Positions 9,578-17,251 of a stretch of 64,000 nt of DNA are shown piece by piece (the stretch's first letter is position 1; each line of letters starts with the position of its first letter). The stretch is from Vibrio neptunius (lineage in GTDB: Bacteria; Pseudomonadota; Gammaproteobacteria; Enterobacterales; Vibrionaceae). The notes beneath the pieces were generated by a model that ran no database searches, was not told where the DNA came from, and saw only the letters and a program-made list of their open reading frames with translations. The stretch covers positions 1,364,001-1,428,000 of the forward strand of contig CP079860.1 in the NCBI GenBank assembly GCA_019339365.1, read 5' to 3'. A program made the position numbers and the translations under genes.

Positions 9578-10315
9578 ATGTACTTTAAGTGGTCACACTT
9601 CACCCTTACCTTGTTGTTGTTTTGGAGCCAGACGGTGACGGCTGCCACATTAAAAATATCTCAGGATTTGTGGCCACCTTACATTATGAATTCTGTGCAA
9701 GGCAGTGGTGTTGCCCATGATATTGTTGCCGATGCATTACTGTCAGCCGGATACGAGCTAGAGTTCTCAATAAAGCCCTGGACAAGGGTACTCAAAGAGA
9801 CTAGGACGGGGCAAAATGACGTCATTGTTTCCCTCTGGAAAAGCGAGGAGAGAGAGAAATTCCTTCTCTTTAGCAAGCCTTATACGAATAATGATATGGT
9901 CTTTATCTCTCGTAGCGAGGCACCATTTGAGTATCAATCAGCCGATAGTTTGCGAGGAATGAGAATTGCGCTAATTAATGATTATGCATACGCCAACAAC
10001 TTGCGAGAGCACAAAGATATCATTCCTGTCCACACCTTAGATTTACCCAATAGCATCCGTTACCTAATGGCCAACAAAGTCGATGTGCTCGTGGCTGACG
10101 AAGCGGTGGGAAGGTGGACAGCACATGGAATGAGGATACCAAAAGATAAACTCTACTTTAGTAAAGCCTATTTTGACTCAACCCCACTCCACGCTGCGGT
10201 TAGAAAAGATCACCCCGAAGCAGAAAAGATCATCTCGATTCTAAATAACTACTTTAAAAATCATGCGGAAGGTAAGCTGGAAGCACTGCACGTACTGTAT
10301 GGATTAAAGGACTAA
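9578..10315 (+). CDS. Second periplasmic solute-binding-like protein
   Basis: This 245-residue protein is a paralogue of the preceding gene, with a signal peptide ending near VTA/A (about residue 23), LWPPYIMNS, IKPWTRVLKETRTGQNDVIV and an FNNYFKN-like C-terminal helix (here LNNYFKNHAEGK). An upstream TTG (9563) extends the frame, but the ATG at 9578 is preferred because TTGAGGAAC then serves as its ribosome-binding site. The pair probably arose by duplication and may bind related solutes. No transporter components are adjacent. Confidence 0.8.
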   Translation: MYFKWSHFTLTLLLFWSQTVTAATLKISQDLWPPYIMNSVQGSGVAHDIVADALLSAGYELEFSIKPWTRVLKETRTGQNDVIVSLWKSEEREKFLLFSKPYTNNDMVFISRSEAPFEYQSADSLRGMRIALINDYAYANNLREHKDIIPVHTLDLPNSIRYLMANKVDVLVADEAVGRWTAHGMRIPKDKLYFSKAYFDSTPLHAAVRKDHPEAEKIISILNNYFKNHAEGKLEALHVLYGLKD

Positions 10316-10370
10316 GTTTCAAGATAGAAAAGGGGGCTCACTTTATGAGTTCATCTGCATAAATAAACAA

Positions 10371-10389
10371 GAGGCTTGAGTAAAGCCTC
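10371..10389. terminator. Hairpin between convergent genes
   Basis: GAGGCTT (10371-10377) pairs with AAGCCTC (10383-10389). On the minus strand it is followed by TTGTTTATTT, so it could terminate the cystatin-like lipoprotein gene. The plus-strand side lacks a T-run. It lies between the two convergent genes. Confidence 0.45.
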
Positions 10390-10466
10390 GACCCACCCAT
10401 CAGTGTATTGTTCACTGCAAGCGGAGTCGATATATGACTCTCTAATATGCGGTCCGTACCGTAGTG

Positions 10467-10835
10467 TTATGGGCAGAGAGGCCCAGGCTTGGCAATTCGT
10501 TCAATCATATAGTCACCCCGAAGGTTACGATTGACCACCGCATGCCACATTGCGCCGTTTTCGAGCGTAAATTCAATAGCGTAGTTTATCCCACTGACCA
10601 CTTGAGTTCTTACTTGGTTGATTTGCTTGACTGATGACTCGTTGTTCATTTGACCAAGAATGGTATCCATCGCTCTCATGACTTCAGGCGTTATGCCAGA
10701 GGGGGACCATCCACCAGGTAACCCTTTTTCTAGGCACACTGGCCTTTTAGCCTGTTCTTGCTCAGGCTGCGATTGTTTTGCACAGCCTACAAGTACCAGC
10801 ACAGATATGACTGACGAAGCAAAAATTCTGTTCAT
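10467..10835 (-). CDS. Cystatin-like lipoprotein (putative cysteine-protease inhibitor)
   Basis: This 122-residue protein has a lipoprotein signal (MNRIFASSVISVLVLVGC, lipobox LVGC, Cys18). The mature part reads like a cystatin: PGGWSP near the N-terminus, an alpha helix around residues 45-65, then TQVVSGINYAIEF, which contains the QxVxG motif that inserts into papain-type active sites, followed by beta strands and a terminal PGPLC. Cystatins inhibit cysteine proteases; an envelope-anchored version would act in the periplasm or at the surface. No protease gene is adjacent. The function is inferred from the motif. Confidence 0.7.
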   Translation of the reverse strand: MNRIFASSVISVLVLVGCAKQSQPEQEQAKRPVCLEKGLPGGWSPSGITPEVMRAMDTILGQMNNESSVKQINQVRTQVVSGINYAIEFTLENGAMWHAVVNRNLRGDYMIERIAKPGPLCP

Positions 10836-11170
10836 TATAATTATACCTTGATGTTAAGAGTGTAAGCGAAGCTTAGGTCAATCTATTACTAGAGTGAGTG
10901 GCTTCAATCATAGAGATTTAGATGTTCGACAAGTTAAATTTAGGTCAGAGTTGAGGATGAGGAAAGGGATTGCCGCTTTTCAGCATAGCAAAACGCAGTA
11001 CTGAGGTGATAAACGCCTTATTCCAGTGGTTTCTATGGAATTTCAGCCAGCTAAAGGGTGTTTAAAATTCTGGTATTTAATTTGCTGGTCATTAAATAAG
11101 TACACACTCTCTTTAGGTGTGAGAGCTACACTTACAATGTCCTCAACAGTGTTGGGCAGAGGAATGGATA
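10836..11170. other. Intergenic region, nothing recognised
   Basis: About 335 bases between the divergent cystatin-like and DUF6279 lipoprotein genes. It should hold both promoters. A 65-codon plus-strand frame at 11026 overlaps the lipoprotein start and lacks any family resemblance. I see no structured RNA. Confidence 0.4.
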
Positions 11171-12004
11171 ATGAAAAAATGGGGATTGTTAACTACGCTC
11201 TGTTTTGCTTTAACTGGCTGTAGTACCAAGTTTGTATATAACAATATGGATTGGTTGTTGGTTGAGTATCTGGAAGATTTTGTTGAATTGAATGACGAGC
11301 AAGAAGAGCTAGTCAGTGAAAAAAATTGAAGTGCTGAGTGATTGGCATCGACGAGAAGAAATTCCCAATTACATTCAGCATTTAGATCAGCTCATTGCGC
11401 TTGACCCTAAATCGTTTACTGAAGAAGACTTAAAGCAGCAAGAAGTGCAATTCCAGAACCATACTCAAAGACTGGTCAGTCAGATAGCGCCAGAAATGTT
11501 TGCTTTGGCCAGTGAGCTGTCGGATGAACAAGCGGAAGAACTGATGAACAATATTCGTGTTCGACATACACGTTATAAAAAAGAAATATCAGAAGCTCTC
11601 TGAAGACGAAATTCGTGAAAACTATGAAGAAAAGATCACTGAGAATTTTGATGATTGGCTGGGTTCTGTGACGCCTGAACAAGAAAAAATGATCCGGGAA
11701 TGGACCTCTCAACTCTATGTAACCTCATATGACTGGATTGATCATCAAACCAAAATGCGGGTTGAAGTGAATGCTCTACTGACTAATCGCATGCAGGTGG
11801 AATACTTTAATCCCCGTTTCCAGCAGCTGATGTTTAACCCTGCCAGCTTCTATTCTACAGAGCTTGAAGAAAAAAATTGGTCACAACAAAGCGATAGCAA
11901 ACAAGTATCTGGTTAGAATTATTAACTCAGTAACAGACAAGCAAACCGCTCATTATCGCCAAGAGCTACGAGATTGGAGAAGCGTTGCAATGGATATTCA
12001 ATAG
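11171..12004 (+). pseudogene. DUF6279-type lipoprotein gene, three frameshifts
   Basis: Three consecutive frames join into one protein of about 276 residues if one A is removed from each of three A-runs: 11319-11325 (7 A), 11577-11582 (6 A) and 11870-11876 (7 A). The product starts MKKWGLLTTLCFALTGCSTK (lipobox LTGC), continues FVYNNMDWLLVEYLEDFVEL, then a long charged helical region, and ends RQELRDWRSVAMDIQ. The YNNxDWLL opening is typical of DUF6279 outer-membrane-type lipoproteins of unknown function. Conservation through all three frames suggests a recently intact gene or sequencing errors. Confidence 0.8.
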
Positions 12005-12117
12005 CCGATTTGTTCGGTAGAAGCTTGGTGAAGTAGGCGAATTTAATCGTCACTTTAGTTTACCTCTCTCATCAACACCGTTACATTAGTCTGACAACTC
12101 CCAACTGAATCAAAAAG

Positions 12118-12885
12118 ATGGAATGGATTCTATTGTTTGTAGCCGGAGTGCTTGGCGGAATTCTTAACAGTGTTGCCGGTGGTGGAAGTTTTATCACATT
12201 TCCGAGTTTACTGTTTGTTGGTGTGTCTCCTGTTGTAGCCAATGCAACCAACACTTTTGCCGCCTGTGCTGGTTACGTCAGTGGTGCTTATGGGTTTCGA
12301 CAAGACATCGCTAAACACCCTAAACCCATTTTGTTTACCGTCATCCTTAGCTTAGTCGGTGGCGCTTTAGGGGCTTACTTACTACTCAGTGTTTCTGAAT
12401 CTCTGTTTCTAGAAGCCATTCCTTGGTTGTTATTATTTGCGACGGTGCTGTTCTTATTCGGCAGTACAATCAGCGAGTGGCCTAGAAAACTGATTCGTAC
12501 TGGCTCTTTAAACCCAGTTTGGTTGAACATCACACTATCCGTGTTTTTGGTGTTGGTCTCTGCCTATGGGGGCTTCTTTAATGCTGGGCTAGGGGTTATC
12601 GTACTGAGTTACTTGGTTCTTGCTGGGTACCAAGACATTAATCAAATGAATGGCCTTAAGCTTTTGGTGTCATCGTGTGTTTCGCTGACAGCCATCTTAG
12701 TGTTTGTTCTAGATGGTTCAATTGACTGGCCTAGAGGGATTGTCGTGATGCTAGGGACGCTATCTGGAGGTTATGCCGCTGCAAGGGTGTCACGTAATGT
12801 GCCTCAACAATACGTCAAAGGTTTTGTGGCAGTATCGAGCATTTTGATGACCACATATTTCTTCTACGATGTTTATTGGGTGTGA
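12118..12885 (+). CDS. TSUP/TauE-SafE family membrane permease
   Basis: This 255-residue protein has about eight membrane segments. The N-terminal repeat carries GGILNSVAGGGSFITFPSLL, followed by NATNTFA, and the second half repeats GFFNAGLGVIVLSYLVLAGY; both are signatures of the TSUP (sulfite/organosulfonate exporter) family. It probably moves small anions across the inner membrane. The substrate cannot be told. It follows the broken lipoprotein gene by 113 bases and shows no strong ribosome-binding site. Confidence 0.85.
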   Translation: MEWILLFVAGVLGGILNSVAGGGSFITFPSLLFVGVSPVVANATNTFAACAGYVSGAYGFRQDIAKHPKPILFTVILSLVGGALGAYLLLSVSESLFLEAIPWLLLFATVLFLFGSTISEWPRKLIRTGSLNPVWLNITLSVFLVLVSAYGGFFNAGLGVIVLSYLVLAGYQDINQMNGLKLLVSSCVSLTAILVFVLDGSIDWPRGIVVMLGTLSGGYAAARVSRNVPQQYVKGFVAVSSILMTTYFFYDVYWV

Positions 12886-13009
12886 ATGAGATGATAGATC
12901 ATGGTGAGTCATGTTGTGTCTCATAAATAACCATATAAATTATGATGAAATTCTAAGTTTGCTGATGTGTTGGTAAGGTGTTGTTGAATATTTGATACGC
13001 TGAGCTTCA

Positions 13010-13123
13010 ATACCGAAATATATACCAGCTTTGGCCACCGTTTCAGTGGTCGCGTTGATCGCCAGTGGCATGTTGTTTTGGAATGACAAGCGTAAAGAAA
13101 GCGATAAATACGAACAAGCCTGA
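13010..13123 (+). CDS. Possible 37-residue membrane protein with no standard start
   Basis: An open stretch of 38 codons reads IPKYIPALATVSVVALIASG, then MLFWNDKRKESDKYEQA and a TGA stop. It has one transmembrane helix and a lysine/glutamate-rich tail, a convincing small membrane-protein pattern. No ATG, GTG or well-placed TTG opens the frame. The likely N-terminus aligns with an ATA codon at 13010, which could be a mutated ATG, a rare start or an error. An in-frame stop lies just upstream. It sits between the permease and the aldehyde dehydrogenase terminator. Confidence 0.35.
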   Translation: MPKYIPALATVSVVALIASGMLFWNDKRKESDKYEQA

Positions 13124-13127
13124 CAGC

Positions 13128-13152
13128 AAAAAGAGCGCCCTAGGGCGCTCTT
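13128..13152 (-). terminator. Terminator of the aldehyde dehydrogenase gene
   Basis: AAGAGCGCCC and GGGCGCTCTT form a perfect stem. On the minus strand five T residues follow, five bases downstream of the aldehyde dehydrogenase stop. The plus-strand side lacks a T-run. Confidence 0.85.
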
Positions 13153-13157
13153 CGTGT

Positions 13158-14678
13158 TTAGAAGAAACCGAGCGGGTTAACATCGTAGCTGATAAGTAAG
13201 TTTTTGGTGTTCTGGTAGTGGTCTAGCATCATCTTGTGGGTTTCACGGCCAATACCTGACTTCTTATAGCCACCGAAAGCAGCGTGTGCAGGGTAGGCGT
13301 GGTAACAGTTCACCCAAATACGACCCGCTTCGATGTTGCGACCCATGCGGTAGGCTAGATTAGCATCTCGCGTCCAAACACCTGCGCCTAAGCCGTATTC
13401 AGTATCGTTCGCAATGGCCAGTGCTTCAGCTTCGTCCTTAAACTTAGTAATAGCGATCACTGGGCCAAAGATCTCCTCCTGGAAGACGCGCATCTTATTG
13501 TTACCCTCAAGAAGTGTTGGTTGAATGTAGTAACCCGACTCGATACCGTCTTTTTGCTGAGCGACTTCACCACCAAAAACTACTTTCGCGCCTTCTTGGC
13601 GGCCTATTTCTAGGTAGCTCAGGATCTTGTCAAATTGTTCCTGAGAAGCTTGTGCACCCACCTGAGTGTCAGTATCGAGCGGGTTACCTTGCTGGATGCT
13701 CTTTGCGCGTTCGGCCACTTTGGCGATGAACTTGTCATAAACAGACTCATGCACTAATACGCGTGAAGGACAGGTACAGACTTCGCCTTGGTTGAAGAAG
13801 GCCAATAGCGTACCTTCAATACACTTCTCCAAGTACTCGTCTTCATGGTCGAATATGTCTGGGAAATAGATGTTAGGCGACTTACCGCCCAGTTCCACTG
13901 TTGAAGGAATCAGGTTATCGGCTGCACATTTAAGAATGTGGTTTCCGACTTGTGTTGAGCCCGTGAAAGCGATTTTGGCAATACGGTTACTGGTAGCGAG
14001 CGCTTGACCCGCTTCACTACCAAATCCATTGACGACATTTACCACGCCTGCTGGAATCAGATCACCGATCTTTTCCATCAAAAGCAAGATAGACGTTGGG
14101 GTTTGCTCAGCAGGTTTCAAAATCACACAACAACCTGCCGCGAGCGCTGGAGCCAGTTTCCATGCGGCCATCAGCATAGGGAAGTTCCATGGAATGATCT
14201 GGCCGACAACACCAATAGGTTCAGGGAAATGGTAGCTCGCGGTATTCACATCAAGCTCGGCTGCGCTGCCTTCTTGAGCGCGGATACAGCCCGCAAAGTA
14301 GCGGAAATGATCGACGACAAGAGGGAGATCTGCCGCAAGGGTTTCACGTACTGGTTTGCCGTTTTCCCACGTTTCTGCCACGGCAAGCTCTTCAAGATGC
14401 TGCTCAATGCGATCGGCAATCTTGAGGAGAATATTGGAACGCTCTGTTACGCTCGTGGCTGCCCAGCTTGCTCTGACATTATGAGCCGCATCAAGTGCTA
14501 GGTTGATGTCCGCCTCACCTGAACGAGCAACCTTGCAGTAAGCTTGCCCATTGACTGGTGACGTGTTGTCAAAGTATTCGCCAGACACAGGTTTCACCCA
14601 TTCTCCACCAATGTAGTTGTCGTAATGGGTTTTGAAGTTAACCACAGAATCGTGACTGCCTGGTTGTGCGTAAATCAT
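13158..14678 (-). CDS. NAD-dependent aldehyde dehydrogenase (AldB/ExaC-like)
   Basis: This 506-residue enzyme oxidises aldehydes to acids with NAD(P)+. Visible ALDH features are [20 protein letters not shown] (cofactor site), [17 protein letters not shown] (general-base Glu) and [13 protein letters not shown] (catalytic Cys), then a C-terminal YGLGAGVWT. The full sequence is the usual length for the acetaldehyde type. It is divergent from an AcoR-like sigma-54 activator and has a -24/-12 promoter, which suggests induction by an aldehyde or alcohol. Substrate assignment to acetaldehyde is by similarity and context. Confidence 0.9.
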   Translation of the reverse strand: MIYAQPGSHDSVVNFKTHYDNYIGGEWVKPVSGEYFDNTSPVNGQAYCKVARSGEADINLALDAAHNVRASWAATSVTERSNILLKIADRIEQHLEELAVAETWENGKPVRETLAADLPLVVDHFRYFAGCIRAQEGSAAELDVNTASYHFPEPIGVVGQIIPWNFPMLMAAWKLAPALAAGCCVILKPAEQTPTSILLLMEKIGDLIPAGVVNVVNGFGSEAGQALATSNRIAKIAFTGSTQVGNHILKCAADNLIPSTVELGGKSPNIYFPDIFDHEDEYLEKCIEGTLLAFFNQGEVCTCPSRVLVHESVYDKFIAKVAERAKSIQQGNPLDTDTQVGAQASQEQFDKILSYLEIGRQEGAKVVFGGEVAQQKDGIESGYYIQPTLLEGNNKMRVFQEEIFGPVIAITKFKDEAEALAIANDTEYGLGAGVWTRDANLAYRMGRNIEAGRIWVNCYHAYPAHAAFGGYKKSGIGRETHKMMLDHYQNTKNLLISYDVNPLGFF

Positions 14679-14765
14679 AGAAATATCCTTATTATTTTCT
14701 CGTTCAAGTTATGTTTGAAGCTGTCACTAACCGGTGAACACTTCAGTTACTATTCATCTAACTAA

Positions 14766-14782
14766 CGCAAATCACAGACCAA
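14766..14782 (-). promoter_or_regulatory. Sigma-54 (-24/-12) promoter for the aldehyde dehydrogenase
   Basis: On the minus strand the sequence reads TGGTCTG-TGAT-TTGCG. It matches the RpoN consensus TGGCACG-N4-TTGCA at the essential GG and GC, with the correct 10-base gap between them. It lies about 88-104 bp upstream of the dehydrogenase ATG, and the divergent gene encodes a sigma-54 activator. Confidence 0.65.
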
Positions 14783-14887
14783 TTGTTAAAAACTTGTTGT
14801 GACCTTGTTGTGGCGATAGAGTGTTTAAGGCTTAGACTGTGTTGTTTTAAACGCATGGCGATGGAATGGGGAGTTAACAAAATGTTC

Positions 14888-14934
14888 ACCTGTTCCAAAA
14901 TGGCACACCCCAAATGCTCAAGAGTGGAACAGGT
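14888..14934. promoter_or_regulatory. Inverted-repeat upstream activating site for the sigma-54 activator
   Basis: ACCTGTTCC (14888-14896) and GGAACAGGT (14926-14934) form a perfect 9-bp inverted repeat with 29 bp between arms. It ends directly at the activator's ATG and lies about 110-150 bp upstream of the -24/-12 element, a typical enhancer distance. It is the likely binding site of the AcoR-like protein, so that binding could also repress the activator's own gene. Confidence 0.55.
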
Positions 14935-16698
14935 ATGGAATTACAAACCCATCAACCAGACAGCTGGCTCATGTCCTCATGGCAGAGAAGTACTAATGCG
15001 GGCCTCAGACAGGTAAAAAAACCTGAAGACATAAATGTGTCTAATGCGCTGCTTAAAGAGCGACGTTATAAAGCTCAAGGCGTGATTGAAGCTGTGGAGC
15101 AGTGCGCTTTACCTTTGTTTAATCAAGTTCTTTCTCGAACAGATAGCCGGTTGATTTTGACGGATGATGAAGGGGTCATTCTTGCAAGTTGGGGACAGGA
15201 AAGGTTTAGAGAAAAGTTGATGTCGATAGCGCTCGATTCAGGCAGTTGCTGGCAGGAAAGGCTGAAAGGAACGAATGCGATTGGAACGGCACTGTTCGAA
15301 AAGAAAGCAGTGTCTATTATTGGCGAGCAGCACTTTATCAAACAGCATCGCTTCATTAGTTGCTCGGCGAGCCCGTTATTTAACCATCGTGGTGAGCTGG
15401 TTGGCATTCTCGATATAACCAGTGAGCAAAGCAAACATGATGTGACTACGCAGCTGTTGGTCCAGAACATGGTGCAACTGATTGAAAACTACCTGCTGAC
15501 GCAAATCCCTGAAGGGGCTTGGCAAATCAACCTTGCGCACAATGAGTCAGTTTTGAAGAGTGGTTGGCAAGGCATAGTGATTGCTGATGAAAATGGTCAG
15601 GTGGTGGCACACAATCAGGTCGCCACTCAACTTATCCCTAAGGCAGCACTTGTTGGAGAGCATGTCGAGAGCCTTCTCAAGCAACCAGAGCAGAGCGCGA
15701 AGTTCGTCTTCGAAAAACGGACCTTAGGCCAGAAGCCAGTCCAGAAAAAATGGCTCAGCGTATCGAGTGAACTTCACTATGGTGATCACCAAGTGGAACA
15801 AGCGTGGCAACAGGCCAATAAAGTGTTGGGCTTTGATATTAGTCTATTAATCCTCGGAGAAACTGGGGTTGGTAAAGGCGAATTCGTCAAAGCGCTACAC
15901 AAACACAGTGCTCGATGTAAGCAGCCGCTTATCACCGTTAATTGCGGGGCACTACCTAAAGATTTGATTGAATCCGAGCTATTTGGTCATGCGTCTGGAG
16001 CGTTCACCGGAGCGAGTAAGCACGGTTACTCAGGGCGGATTAGACAAGCGGATAAAGGTATCTTATTTCTGGATGAAATCGGAGAAATGCCGCTTGATGC
16101 GCAGTGCCGTTTGCTGTCTGTCCTGCAAGACAAAGTGGTTATGCCTGTGGGTTCGGCTCAATCCTATCAAGTGGACATTCAGGTGATTGCCGCAACCCAT
16201 CAGGATTTAAACCAACTGGTCGCTCAGGGGCGCTTTAGGCAGGATCTTTACTATCGATTGAATGGCTTAGTGATCACTTTACCTTCACTGTATCAGCGCG
16301 AGGACAAAGCGGCGCTGATCCGTGCTATTCACGAAAAACACCAACAAAACGTTCAGCAAATCTCGGCGTCGCTAATGCAGTTATTGCTCAATTATCGTTG
16401 GCCAGGCAATTTGAGAGAGTTGGACAACCTTCTCAAAGTCACAAGCTTGATTGCTAGCGATGTGGAAGAAGTCAGCATTGAGCACGTGCCTACTCACTTT
16501 GCTCAGCCACTGTTAGAAAACACTTTGGTAGAAAGTGAAGTGTTAGAACAGGATTTGAAATCAACGCTTAATAGCACATTGGTCGACACCTACCGTGCAA
16601 ACAATGGCAATGTCAGCAAGGTCTCCCGAGTATTGGGAATCAGCCGGAACACCGTTTATCGAAAGCTAAAAGCATTGGGGGTTATCAAAGCAAAATGA
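14935..16698 (+). CDS. AcoR-like sigma-54-dependent transcriptional activator
   Basis: This is a 587-residue protein (ATG at 14935; the frame extends seven codons further to an ATG at 14914). The order is an N-terminal sensor region with a GAF-like domain (about 60-180, LKGTNAIGTALFEKKAVSII), an AAA+ domain (about 300-520) with Walker A GETGVGKGEF, the sigma-54-contact loop GAFTGA and Walker B ILFLDEIGEM, and a C-terminal Fis-type helix-turn-helix (NVSKVSRVLGISRNTVYRKL). It should activate the divergent aldehyde dehydrogenase through RpoN in response to a small molecule, in the manner of acetoin/alcohol regulators. Confidence 0.88.
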   Translation: MELQTHQPDSWLMSSWQRSTNAGLRQVKKPEDINVSNALLKERRYKAQGVIEAVEQCALPLFNQVLSRTDSRLILTDDEGVILASWGQERFREKLMSIALDSGSCWQERLKGTNAIGTALFEKKAVSIIGEQHFIKQHRFISCSASPLFNHRGELVGILDITSEQSKHDVTTQLLVQNMVQLIENYLLTQIPEGAWQINLAHNESVLKSGWQGIVIADENGQVVAHNQVATQLIPKAALVGEHVESLLKQPEQSAKFVFEKRTLGQKPVQKKWLSVSSELHYGDHQVEQAWQQANKVLGFDISLLILGETGVGKGEFVKALHKHSARCKQPLITVNCGALPKDLIESELFGHASGAFTGASKHGYSGRIRQADKGILFLDEIGEMPLDAQCRLLSVLQDKVVMPVGSAQSYQVDIQVIAATHQDLNQLVAQGRFRQDLYYRLNGLVITLPSLYQREDKAALIRAIHEKHQQNVQQISASLMQLLLNYRWPGNLRELDNLLKVTSLIASDVEEVSIEHVPTHFAQPLLENTLVESEVLEQDLKSTLNSTLVDTYRANNGNVSKVSRVLGISRNTVYRKLKALGVIKAK

Positions 16699-16716
16699 GA
16701 GACGAGCGTGGGCATT

Positions 16717-16866
16717 ATGATTGGACATTTTATGCCAGTGAAACAAGCTCATATTGACGGTATTTGATGAGTCGTCATCTGCGCTTTACCTCCTGATTAT
16801 GTAGCTTCAATGGAGTCGCGAGAGTACATCGCTGATTTTCTTAAATACGGTACAAGACAAAAGTAA
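16717..16866 (+). pseudogene. Short frame with two in-frame TGA codons, possible gene remnant
   Basis: One frame reads MIGHFMPVKQAHIDGI, then TGA TGA (16765-16770), then VVICALPPDYVASMESREYI, ADFLKYGTRQK and TAA. Both halves look protein-like and share the frame, so this may be the decayed end of a gene. I do not recognise the family. It lies directly upstream of a bidirectional hairpin. Confidence 0.3.
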
Positions 16867-16894
16867 AAAAAAGAGCGCCCCAGAAGGCGCTCTT
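16865..16894 (-). terminator. Terminator after the 45-residue gene
   Basis: AGAGCGCC (16872-16879) pairs with GGCGCTCT (16885-16892). The minus-strand side continues into eight T residues, 20 bases beyond the small gene's stop. The plus-strand side has only TTTATAT. Confidence 0.75.
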
Positions 16895-16914
16895 TATATA
16901 TTGAAACCTAGCCT

Positions 16915-17052
16915 TTACAGTCCGCCTTGTTGCTGCGCCTGTTTTACTAATGCCTGACGTTGAGCTTCCTTAGTTTTTACCACTTCACTTTCCTTTTCCG
17001 CTTTGCTTTCTTCAATAGAAGGAACAAAGACAAAGTACTTATTAATAGTCAT
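16915..17052 (-). CDS. Small 45-residue hypothetical protein downstream of gnd
   Basis: A complete small gene: ATG preceded by TGAGGT about 9 bases upstream, 45 codons, then TAA and a terminator. The product opens MTINKYFVFVPSIEESKAEK and continues as a charged, Gln-rich amphipathic helix ending in QQQGGL. It has no signal peptide or membrane segment and is probably cytoplasmic. It follows gnd on the same strand and could be cotranscribed with the zwf-pgl-gnd operon. The function is unknown. Confidence 0.65.
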   Translation of the reverse strand: MTINKYFVFVPSIEESKAEKESEVVKTKEAQRQALVKQAQQQGGL

Positions 17053-17251
17053 TTCAAGAACCTCAATTTAGATTGTTATAAACCGTCCAGGTTAAGCTAA
17101 TCACCAATGCCGCGGTAAAGGTTCACGCGACTCCTTGTGGTAGGTTTCAAAAATAGAGGATGTCAGCTAGGCTAACATCCTCCATAACGTATTAATTGTA
17201 GTAGGAGTGTGGGGTATTATAAAATACCGTACTAATCCCCTTTAAACTGAT

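Noticed and set aside
14899..14920. A plus-strand TGGCAC...TGCT sequence as a sigma-54 promoter of the activator gene
   Set aside because: The gap between GG and GC is 12 bases instead of 10, which abolishes RpoN recognition. It lies within the inverted-repeat spacer.
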